Shown piece after piece: positions 38,301 through 50,300 of a stretch of DNA of 64,000 bases. The notes beneath the pieces were generated by a model. That model did not search any database, had not been told where the DNA came from, and saw only the letters and a program-made list of their open reading frames with translations. Location: the NCBI GenBank assembly GCA_916610825.1, contig OU744450.1:24031930-24095929 (forward strand), written 5' to 3'. The position numbers and the translations under genes are program-made. Position 1 is the first letter of the stretch. Each line of letters begins with the position of its first letter. The DNA is from Haliclystus octoradiatus. Lineage: Eukaryota > Cnidaria > Staurozoa > Stauromedusae > Haliclystidae.

Positions 38301-41300
38301 AACCATAAAAACATCCATATTCACAATATTAAAATGTGAAAATGCCTTGAAAATGCTATGAAAATGCAATGAAGGTGTTGTGAAAACACCATGAAAATGT
38401 AAAACAGTTAAAATCACAAATTTTTAAGCCATGAAAATGTTTGAAAACCATAAAAACATCCATATTCACAATATTAAAATGTGAAAATGCCTTGAAAATG
38501 CTATGAAAATGCAATGAAGGTGTTGTGAAAACACCATGAAAATGTAAAACAGTTAAAATCACAAATTTCTAAGCCATGAAAATGTTTGAAAACCATAAAA
38601 ACATCCATATTCATGATATTAAAATGTGAAAATGCCTTGAAAATGCTATGAAAATGCAATGAAGGTGTTGTGAAAACACCATGAAAATGTAAAACAGTTA
38701 AAATCACAAATTTTTAAGCCATGAAAATGTTTGAAAACCATAAAAACATCCATATTCACAATATTAAAATGTGAAAATGCCTTGAAAATGCTATGAAAAT
38801 GCAATGAAGGTGTTGTGAAAACACCATGAAAATGTAAAACAGTTAAAATCACAAATTTTTAAGCCATGAAAATGTTTGAAAACCATAAAAACATCCATAT
38901 TTACGATATTAAAATGTGAAAATGCCTTGAAAATGCTATGAAAATGCAATGAAGGTGTTGTGAAAACACCATGAAAATGTAAAACAGTTAAAATCACAAA
39001 TTTTTAAGCCATGAAAATGTTTGAAAACCATAAAAACATCCATATTCACAATATTAAAATGTGAAAATGCCTTGAAAATGCTATGAAAATGCAATGAAGG
39101 TGTTGTGAAAACACCATGAAAATGTAAAACAGTTAAAATCACAAATTTTTAAGCCATGAAAATGTTTGAAAACCATAAAAACATCCATATTCACAATATT
39201 AAAATGTGAAAATGCCTTGAAAATGCTATGAAAATGCAATGAAGGTGTTGTGAAAACACCATGAAAATGTAAAACAGTTAAAATCACAAATTTTTAAGCC
39301 ATGAAAATGTTTGAAAACCATAAAAACATCCATATTCACAATATTAAAATGTGAAAATGCCTTGAAAATGCTATGAAAATGCAATGAAGGTGTTGTGAAA
39401 ACACCATGAAAATGTAAAACAGTTAAAATCACAAATTTTTAAGCCATGAAAATGTTTGAAAACCATAAAAACATCCATATTCACAACATTAAAATGTGAA
39501 AATGCCTTGAAAATGCTATGAAAATGCAATGAAGGTGTTGTGAAAACACCATGAAAATGTAAAACAGTTAAAATCACAAATTTTTAAGCCATGAATATGT
39601 TTGAAAACCATAAAAACATCCATATTCACAATATTAAAATGTGAAAATGCCTTGAAAATGCTATGAAAATGCAATGAAGGTGTTGTGAAAACACCATGAA
39701 AATGTAAAACAGTTAAAATCACAAATTTTTAAGCCATGAAAATGTTTGAAAACCATAAAAACATCCATATTCATGATATTAAAATGTGAAAATGCCTTGA
39801 AAATGCTTTCTAAAATATCACGAAGGTTTTCTGCGATCTGATTGGTCGAAAGAGCGTGCATCCTAGGGTAAAACATGGCTCCGAAAACCGGGAAAAACCG
39901 CAAGCTTCAAAAAGTTTGATCTGTGATAAAATACAGAATTTATAACTTTTTGATAACAATCCAATCAATATCTCAACAATGGCTACGATTTACAAACCGA
40001 CATTTAGCTCAAGATGTTTTTATTTATTGAAAAGCGTGGTAAATGAGTTATTGGTCGTGTAACATGCAAAATAAAAACACAGAATGAAAGACAATTATAG
40101 GCTACGCTAATTCAAGGTAAACCTAAAATTTAAATAACAATTAGTGAATTAATTTGCTAAAGAACTATTGTACCACTTATATTACAGACGTTCTTGTATA
40201 TGCCTTTCTTTATTCGACAAAATCTATCTTGTTGTTGGATTCTCTTCATGCTTGGTTTATGAATTGAAATTGAATTTTAAATTGTGAATTCGTGAATTGA
40301 GAATTCGCCCTCGAATGAATGAGATCCCGACGTTTGTTTTATTTTAGAAAAGGGCTACCACACGCTTGCAAATGTTTGTATTCATATTTACTAAACGTGA
40401 AAAAGTTGGGAGACACTCGGGAAGCTAAAAATCACTCGATCAGAGCTCGTGATTTTTTAGCGCTTCACTCGTGTCTCCCAACTTTATCTCGTTTAGTAAA
40501 TATGAATACAAACATGGCAAGTGTGCGGTAACCCTTTAATGAAATGTTACAATTGTGTCAGTAGTGTCAATTTGTCACATCAAAAAGCTCAACAAAGCTG
40601 CACAAAGAAGAAGAAAATATAATTATTATTTGATTACACTTTAAATACAAACTATCAAAATAAGGAATCTAACCAACCTTGGAAAAATGAGAAATCCAAT
40701 CGCCTGATAATCAGATTCTATCAGTACGCGTATTTTACATAGGCAACAGAGAAATGAAACAAAGGCAGCTTCATGACCTAGAAACAGAAACAAATCCAAG
40801 CTAACTCAGAATTGATTAAACATAGGCATGATCCGATAAAACATGTTTTACTTCCATGATTCTAACCCCTGCCAAAAATAGTTCAGGAGTTCATGAACAG
40901 TTCATGAACAGTTTATGAACGTTTAATGGACCTAATTTTCATGAACTCTTCATGAACAGTTCATGAACACTCGTGGACAGCTCATGAACACTTCATGAAC
41001 AGTTCATGAAACTTTGAGGTCATTTAACGTTCATGAACTGTTCATGAACTGTTTATCGCAGGGGAAATTTTGTTTCCTACATTTTTCTGGTGATTACATG
41101 ACACCAACGTTTCCAAGCGGATTGCCACAAAATAATATATTGAAACTGCAAATTTTCATTTATTTTCCATAGAAAAGAAAGATTTTCCTTTTCCTATGTT
41201 TAAAGTTTACCTGTTCCGTAATCAATCCTAGTTGAATTACCAAATGCATCTAAAAGTGAAAACCAAACACAGAATGGTTATAGATATACCAATGTTGTAT

Positions 41301-44300
41301 CCCTTGTGAATGTTATCCATCAACAGTTTGTGAATGTTAAAAGAACTAAAATTGACAAACTATTCATTAACTGTTCACGGAAAAGGATCAAGCAAAAAAT
41401 TCCATTCAAAACGTTCATGATTGATTTATGGACATCTTTTAACAGTGCATTTAAGCCGGATCACATATAATTCACAAAAAGTTCATGAATATTAAATGGC
41501 TCAATTTCTATGAACTATTCAGAAACGTTTTACAAACCGTCCATGAATACTTTGTGAGGTTGATTAATAGTTTGTGAACAGTTTTTAAAAATTTGATACA
41601 CTCATTTTTCAAATACAGTCAAACCTGTTATTACGGTCAGCTCTATAAAGCGGCCACCTGTCTATAGTGGTCACTCTTGTAATGTCTAACATAGTACTTT
41701 CTATTGAATCAAACCTGTATATAAAGACCACCTGTCTATAGTGGTCAATTTATCTACCAGTCGTAGCTGGCTGTTATATACAGGTTTCACTATACATAAA
41801 TATCAAAAGATATTTATCTGTTTATCAAAAAAACTTGGTAAAGTAATCAAGATACTTGATACAACAAGTTAAGGTATGTTTTAATATTTTATGAGTCAAC
41901 CCTATTGTCATCATTCATTCATAAACTCGTTCATGAAATTGTTCATAAACTCGTTACATTTTTTTTGTAGGAGATGTGGGTTACCGAAATTAGAGCCACT
42001 AACACAAATATTGTTGTGCATCAAGTAGTAATTATTAATTAAGATAAACATTACGCTAGCTCCTACCTGTTAAATAAGATGTTAGCTCAATTGCTGCACC
42101 ATTCATTTCATTTGGTAAGAATGACGAAAGTAAATCTTTACTTTTCTGGCGAAAAATAGAATTTGAGAGAATACTGTACTATATGTAGCATTACCCCTGA
42201 AAAAACAGTTCAGGAGTTCATGAACATCTTATGAACAGTTCATGAATGTTAAATGACCCCAAATTTTCATGAACTGTTCATGAACTCCTGAACTGTTTCT
42301 CACATCTCACACGAGAATTGACACTCTTAGGCAAACAAACAGTTGATATTCCAAATCAGATCAATCTATCAAAGCCAACTGGGACTACCATACATTCTTC
42401 GCCAAGTGGATATCCCCTGCGAAAACAGTTCATGAACAATTCATGAACGTTCATGAAAAAAAGTTCACAAGTTCATGAAAGTCAAATTGCCCAAAAGTTC
42501 ATGAAACGGTTCATGAAGTGCCAATGAACTCTTCATGACTGTTAATGAACTGTTCGTGAACTCATGGATTGTTTCACAGGGGCAGTACATTAAAAGTGCA
42601 CAAGAAGATTCAAGCATAACAATTCACTAAGCATTGCACTATTTAAATAGACTACAGTTCATAAATCATAAAATGATGGAAAAGTTTTGTTGATACTTGA
42701 TGATATCAATAGAATGATACAGTCAAACCTGTTATAACAACGCTCACCTCCAAACAGCGGCCACCTGTCTATAGTGGTCACTCTTGCAATGTCTAAAATA
42801 ATATTTTCTATTGAATCAAACCTGTATATAACGTCCATCTGTCTATAGTGGTCAATTTATCTACCTCTAGTAGCTGGCTGTTCTATACAGGTTTCACTGT
42901 ATATCGATGGTATGTAACTAATTAATGAAAGTACCTCTTTAACATGATCGAGCCATAATCTATATGCTTTATTACCAAAACGTTGAGGCTGGTCGATTGG
43001 TGGAAATTCTTGAATATATGATTCTAATTTAACAAGTAGTGAAACAATATCTCCGACTGCCTGAAAATAGAAAACAATGCTGTGTGACATAAAATGTTTC
43101 CGTCTGCTTAACACATCAATATGATTGATTACAGTCTAGATGATGAAATGGGTGAGCTCAGGATCCGACAAAAGTGGGGATCCTGGGATCCTAGATCCCG
43201 GAAGGCTAGACAAAATTCAGAAGAAAATTGATGTTTTTAATGATTTTCTGGTCAAACCTCAACAAGAAAATTCAGAAGAAAAAGTTGAAATGCCCCTAGG
43301 ATTTCAGAAGGCTGAACCTTTTGTCGGACCCTGGGTGAGCTGCTATTGACAATCAAACTGCAGCCCATACTAGTACTATAGTAGCCATTATTCAACATGA
43401 GCTATTTGCATTTATGTTATTAAAAAATGATTTGATCAATCTGATTCGTATGAAGATAACTTATTTTATATATTTATAGAGGAGATACCATTTATGCTTT
43501 GGGCAATGGTGGAAAATTTTCATTGATGATTACACCGTTGATCTATATAGAAGACTGAATAGAGAATTCTATTAAGAATCACGTCAAATTTTGAAGCTAC
43601 GAAATCTAGATACGATCGTGTTCGGATTCGTACAACTTTAAACAATGCACTAACGAATATCATCGTCATCATCATTTATTGAGAAACCTTTGAGCCATTT
43701 GGCATTTTTTCAAAGGGCTCATACATATTAAAATTAAAATAGTTACGAACATAATTACAATATACACAAAAAGCAGATTAAATGTTACTACATATCATTT
43801 AGTAGAAGTTAAACACCAGGCCTTTTGGGGTCCGCAGTACGGCCCACACAGTTTTTCTAGTTTGCTGTTGCATTGCTTGGAGGCGTATCGTTAGATACCG
43901 CAAGGAATGCATGCACGGGAATTGCCTCGTACGAAAGCTGGCATTGTATGGCCAATCTCTTGTCCATGGCATAGGGTAAGTCTTGTGACATAGTAGGGCG
44001 TAATCATTCTTGCATGTGCTAGCCTGCTAGTAAGTAAGACACGAACGAACGATAATCAATTGAAATTATTATTTAGTTATGCCTCGACTTTCACGTAATA
44101 GTCGCGATGCTAATGCTTCTGCACCTTATGTTATTCCTGCGGCTTCTACGCTGCAGTCTCCTGTTCAATCACCGTCTTTTACAACTTTCTTTGGAGATGC
44201 TCAACAACGTCAGAATTTTGTGAATGATGTGGCACAGGCGGTCGTGGCAGCATCAAGACCTCCAACATCAACGTCGGTAAGCGCTTCTTCAGCTGGTACC

Positions 44301-47300
44301 GTACCTACAGTGAACGTAAACATGGATCAAGGTATGTCAGAACCTATATCTTTGCCACCATTTGTAAATACTTTCTCCTCTCCGCTTCCCAATGGTGATG
44401 CCGTTGCAGCTGCCTCTGCCTTTTTATCGGGTACTTTGGTCATCAATCAACAGGAGAATACGGCCACCACCAGCAGTCCATTGCCAACATCGTCGCTAGT
44501 GTTTGCACCGTGTATCATAGGACCTGGGTACGCCCCTATTCCTTCAAAATTGGTAGGTCAAATTGTCAGTGGTCGTTTCGTAGACCTGGCAGAACTGTTG
44601 TCTCCCTCAGTGGTGGATGTCGAAGCTGAACCTCAGTTGATCATGGATGGTCTAGCGGTTTTGATTGCCAAGCCCAAATCAAACCGTCGTAAGATCGACG
44701 ACATCGTAGGATGGATAGAGGCGTTCACGATTTATACGTCTATTATGACTACTCACTGCCCTGAACGCTGGAAAGACTTGTCGTCGTACAAACTGGTTAT
44801 TATTAAACTCTTTCGACAATTCAGTGGCTGGGCATGGTTGTCGTATGACACAGCCTTTCGACAACATGCCTACGCTAGTCGGTTATTTGATTGGTCACTG
44901 ATCAACAACCAACTTTACACTTACCATACGGCTGGAGCAGCTGTCCGTCCTCGACTGGATCGGAACCAACAGGAAAAAATCAGTAGAGAGGCACGAGGTA
45001 CCCCCAATGGCCCACGAGTTTGTCCTTCATGGAACGAAGGAAGATGTTCCTCGCGTTATGCAATTTGCCGATGGAGCCACATTTGTTCTACCTGCTCAGA
45101 AGGGCATCGCAGTATGGACTGTCCTCGAGAGTCAAAGCAGTTCATCGCCCCAGCTACGATACCTCCAGTCAAGGCCTCTGACGGCAGGCAGTGGCAACGG
45201 CGTTAACTCGTTGACATGTTACTGTAATATTTTGTGTTTTATAATAATTCTGCTATTGGACGTGATGATTCAGCAAACCATCAATTGTTAGCTAAATTTA
45301 TATTCACTGTGTTCACAGTCCTATTCTGTAATTATTGTGTAGCTCACTTTGTTTTTCTTGTCATTATTACCATTGTTTTTTTTTTTCTTTACTGTTGGAA
45401 TATTTTACTTGCAATCGATACAGTTCAGTTTTTATTTTTAATTTAATTTTATTTTTAATTTTCGTCTGTTTGTTTGAACTTTGATTCGTAAGTTGCTTTT
45501 ACCATTAACGTTAAGAGCCCTTCGAAAAGCCACCACTTTCGTCTGTCCAATTCAGGATCTTGCTGTTTATAGTAAAAGGCCAGTCAATAGGAAATTCTTT
45601 TTTATTTATTTCCAGTTCTTCCTATACAAAAATATATAGAGGTGGTCTGTCAGCACAGTTTCGCAGCTATACGCTCTGTTAGTTAACAAGACTCAAGTTG
45701 ACTGGTTCTAGAGCGTATTAGATGTACTGAGGCTTTCTTGATATTTATATCGACGACATGCGATCGAGTTTAGGCATTAATACATTTCCGTACGATGGTC
45801 TCTTTTATAAGGCAATATAATCCCAGTTCGTCCGACAAGGTAGACCAAACGAAGGTTACGTTTGAGCAAGTCGTCTATTTTCGTCCAACAAGGCACAACG
45901 TCACGGAAAAATTAAATGTTACTAGAATACCTGACTTTCATCTTCACCACGAAGACAAATAACTCGGTAGATGTGTGAGTGAAAATTTAAGGCAATCCAA
46001 CGAATTGTATGGTCGAGAGGCTTATTTGATAATCAATAATTGCGATAACTCGAGCGATATTAGTAGATTTGATAACGCAAACTAAGAATTTTTCAGCAAT
46101 AGTTGTAGCTCCATCTGATTGGTTCCTCAAAGCTTTTCAAGATTCCGATTGGTTGAGACAACTCTCCTTTGTTTCTGTACTGTTGATGCATCGAGATTGT
46201 GTGAAAAATTTAACAAATACAAGTACCGCCGATACAGGTTTTTGTCTGTCAAGAAAACCGGATTGGTACCGAAAACCGTCACCGGTTTCATATCGGATTC
46301 CGTGTCGGTTTCCGTATGATTTTTTTTTTTTACTTCCTTTGTCAAATGTTCATCTCATGGTTCTTATCATTATTATAGTTAGTAATTTACTTTAATTTTT
46401 ATTTATTTTTTTTTCATTATTACTTTTATTTTATGATGATCTTCTAAGTTTTATTTATTTTTAATTTATTTCTAATTAATTTATTTTCTTTTATTTTTTT
46501 GTTTTTTATTATTTATTTTTTATTTTTTTTTATTATTTATTTTTTTTTTTTTTTTATTATTATTTTTATTTTTTTTTATTTTTCCAAGTTTGCCTATTAC
46601 CTTCAATGGCACAGACGACATTAGAAGGACTGCTATTAACCTTTCATGACTTTATTTATTTTTTCTAGCCTGCTGCATTTTGCCGCCGATTTCCTCAATA
46701 ACTCCTCTGAAAGCGGATCGCTTTGCCTACTATTTGGCCTATCATCCTAATCCTCATTTTACCAATTATGTTGTGAATGGTATCCAAGCAGGCTTCAAAC
46801 TTGGTTTCAATCATCGGCAGAGTCTGAAACCAGCCAAAAAGAACAATCAGTCAGCCCATAAGTATTCTTCAGTAATTGACGCTTACTTGAGTAACGAAGT
46901 ACAATTAGGAAGAGTGGCTGGCCCTTTTCGCAATCCACCGGTTGAAGGAATTCAAGTCAGTAGCTTCGGTGTTATACCTAAGAAGAACCAACCCAGAAAA
47001 TGGCGTCTTATTGTGGATTTATCAGCACCTACAGGTTTAAGTGTAAATGATGGCATCAACAAGCTGGACTTCAATTTTAATTATGCCCAGCTAGATCAAA
47101 TCATATCAATGGTGAAAGATCTCGGTGTTGGGGCCTTGATGGCTAAGTTCGATGTTGAATCGGCTTACAGGAACATTCCGGTTCATCCAGACGATCGGTT
47201 TTTGTTAGGTATGAAATGGCGAAACAACTACTTCATGGACTTGACTCTTCCATTTGGGCTGAGATCTGCACCATTCATATTTAATTTGGTTGCCGAAGCA

Positions 47301-50300
47301 GTTGAATGGATTCTTTCCTACCACTTTCATGTGTCAAATATTGTACATTACCTGGACGACTTTGTCATGGCAGGACCAGCCAAATCAGATATATGTCTTC
47401 GCCAATGGTCTCTAGCCCAAGAAGTTTGCAAGGAATTGGGCTTACCACTGAACCCTAAAAAATGTGAAGGTCCGTCCACGTCTATGCTGGTTTTGGAAAT
47501 GGAATTGGACTAGGCAACTCAGACCGCTCGTCTCCCAGCAGACAAACTGGCCAACCTTCACTCCTTGATTCAATCATGGGTTCTTAAGCAAGGATGCAAT
47601 CGTAACCAATTGGAGTCTTTAATAGGTCATCTACACCACGCCGCTAAGGTAGTGTGGCCAGGCCGCACATTTATACGTCGGATGCTAGATTTACTCAGCT
47701 GTTTTCGATCAAGACGCCATCCAATTCGACTGAATCAGGAGTTTCGACAGGATCTGTTCTGGTGGCGTGACTTTCTTCATCAATGGAATGGAGTCAGTTT
47801 TTGGTTATTTCCAGGAATGCCTACTGACTCTAAGTTTGAAATGTTTTCTGATGCTTCAGGTCAGGCTGGGTATGGGGCCTACTACCAAGGAAACTGGTTT
47901 AATGGTCACTGGACTCCTTATCAAGCAAAGCAATCAATCGCTTATAAAGAACTTTTCCCCATTGTAGTGGCAGCACACACATGGGGTTCAGACTGGACAC
48001 GCAGCCAAGTCCTGTTTCGTTGCGATAATATAGCAGTGGTTCATATTCTTAATTGCAGGACGTCCAAGGTTCCAATAATTATGCGTCTTGTAAGAAACTT
48101 ATTATTTGTTGCAGCCAAATTGAACTTTTCTTTCTCTTCACAGCACATTGCTGGAGTCAACAACGGGATTGCTGATGCCTTGTCTCGTTTTCATTGGCAG
48201 GCATTTTACAACAGGGCACCCACAGCCAAGAACCATCCAATGCAGCTCGACAACCAATTATTGATGAAGTTGGCTTGAATCATCTGGAAAGAAAGTATCA
48301 ACTTTTCATGGCAAACAGTTTGGCCCCTTCAACTAGACGCACCTACGCCTCAGCCCAACATCGGTTCATAGCATTCTCAGCGCACCTGGGTCATGCGACT
48401 CCATGTCCAGCCAATGAATCAATGCTATGTTCGTTCGTGACACATCTTACAGACTCACTAAAGCTCCCTTCAATCAAGGTATATTTATCGGCTGTCAGAG
48501 CGCTTCATATTGAGCAAGGTTTTGCAGACCCACTACTACATTGTCCTCGCCTACATAGACTATGTCAAGGAATCAAACGATCTCAGATCAACAAAACAAA
48601 TCCTCGGGTACCAATAACGGACTCAATTATGAAAATTATTCATCAGTCATTAAATCTGCTCCAGGACGACCACATTATGTTTTGGGCGGCCTGTACGTTG
48701 GCCTATTTTGGATTTCTTCGGTCATCAGAATACACAGTAACAAATTTGCTAAGTTTTGACCCTGCAATTCATTTACAGCCTGCTGATCTATCATTTGATT
48801 CACAGTCAACACCAACTTGCATGCGGATTCGGATCAAGGCATCAAAGACGGATCAGTTTAGACAAGGTTGCTACATTCATATCGGCCTTGGCTCATCCAG
48901 TATCTGTGCTATTTCAGCAATGTCAGCTTACCTTCACAAGCGAGGTGATAAATCTGGACCTCTTTTCCTTCTTTCATCTGGTCATCCCTTGTCTCGTAAC
49001 TACCTGTCCAACTGGCTGCGCTCCATATTAGTGGATAATCAAATTCCTGGATATTTCTCAACCCATAGCTTTCGAATTGGGGCTGCAACAGTGGCGGCTC
49101 GTAATGGGATTCCAGATCATGCCATCAAGGCAATGGGCCGCTGGCGTAGCCAAGCTTATCAGCTGTATACAAGGACGTCTCCAGCATCGCTGTCAAGCTT
49201 CTCCCAAGTCCTATCATAGATTGGGTTCTTAAGAAATTGCTGCTGTTAGGTGCTTGGACATGATGGGGTGGGAGTTACAGACGAGGAACCTGTACCTCCT
49301 CTCCAAGCACACTGGAGACAATGTTGGGGGAAACAGGTTAGCACGAGCTTAGCTGCCTAACGAACGAATGAGTAACTCCCACCAACCAAGCACCAATCCC
49401 AAAACCCCACCAAAGGGTGAGGAGTTTAAATGTTACTACATATCATTTAGTAGAAGTTAAACACCAGGCCTTTTGGGGTCCGCAGTACGGCCCACACAGT
49501 TTTTCTAGTTTGCTGTTGCATTGCTTGGAGGCGTATCGTTAGATACCGCAAGGAATGCATGCACGGGAATTGCCTCGTACGAAAGCTGGCATTGTATGGC
49601 CAATCTCTTGTCCATGGCATAGGGTAAGTCTTGTGACATAGTAGGGCGTAATCATTCTTGCATGTGCTAGCCTGCTAGTAAGTAAGACACGAACGAACGA
49701 TAATCAATTGAAATTATTATTTAGTTATGCCTCGACTTTCACGTAATAGTCGCGATGCTAATGCTTCCCAGCCCACCCTCACCATAAGTCAATAGGTCAT
49801 GTTTGTCAAGTTTACTTTAAGTAGCTACAGATTAACTTTTATTTCAACAGGGTAGTTGTAATTTTTCCACTGATTATCAGTGTGACGGTGCTTGGTTCGA
49901 GTGGGGGAAACAGGTTAGCACGAGCTTAGCTGCCTAACGAACGAATGAGTAACTCCCACCAACCAAGCACCAATCCCAAAACCTCACCAAAGGGTGAGGA
50001 GTTTAATGAATGATTAATCTTTAAATGCTAGATTTGATCTACATAATTTTTGGAAAAGCCTACTATCAGTGATATCCTCTATCGAGTTTGGCAGATCATT
50101 CCATTTGCAAGCACCAGCTGACTGAAAAGAGTGACGATGACTTGGTTGAATGTAGGTCTAAATATTATTGTTTGTAAATAAGTTATGTAAGTTAAGTTAT
50201 GCTATGTAAATAATATTATCATTGTAAATAATACTCTTTAATAATTACCTTTGATACGTGGAATTCTTCAGTCTGTTCCTTTCCTTTGACGGAATCATTA

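Larger units (their letters stand above)
43778..50005 (+). mobile_element. Ngaro/DIRS-type tyrosine-recombinase retrotransposon, about 6.2 kb
   Basis: Order: repeat A1 (43778-44119), gag-like frame, RT-RNase H frame, tyrosine recombinase frame, B1 (49325-49425), A2 (49426-49767), short unique piece, B2 (49902-50005). A1/A2 and B1/B2 are nearly identical. This A1 ... B1-A2-B2 layout is the split direct repeat that YR retroelements use to make a circular intermediate; they have no DDE integrase and no target duplication. It is inserted in PTPA intron 3 in antisense to that gene. One stop codon breaks the RT frame. The near-identity of its repeats suggests a recent insertion. Confidence 0.93.

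Noticed and set aside
37790-39808. CRISPR-like appearance of a regularly spaced repeat
   Set aside because: The complete 145-bp unit repeats with no variable spacers, the setting is a eukaryotic intron, and no cas genes exist.
37763-39903. Repeated 68-residue open frames on the minus strand every 145 bp
   Set aside because: They are one satellite unit translated again and again; the 145-bp period shifts frame each time and stops recur. No start context, domain or splicing support.
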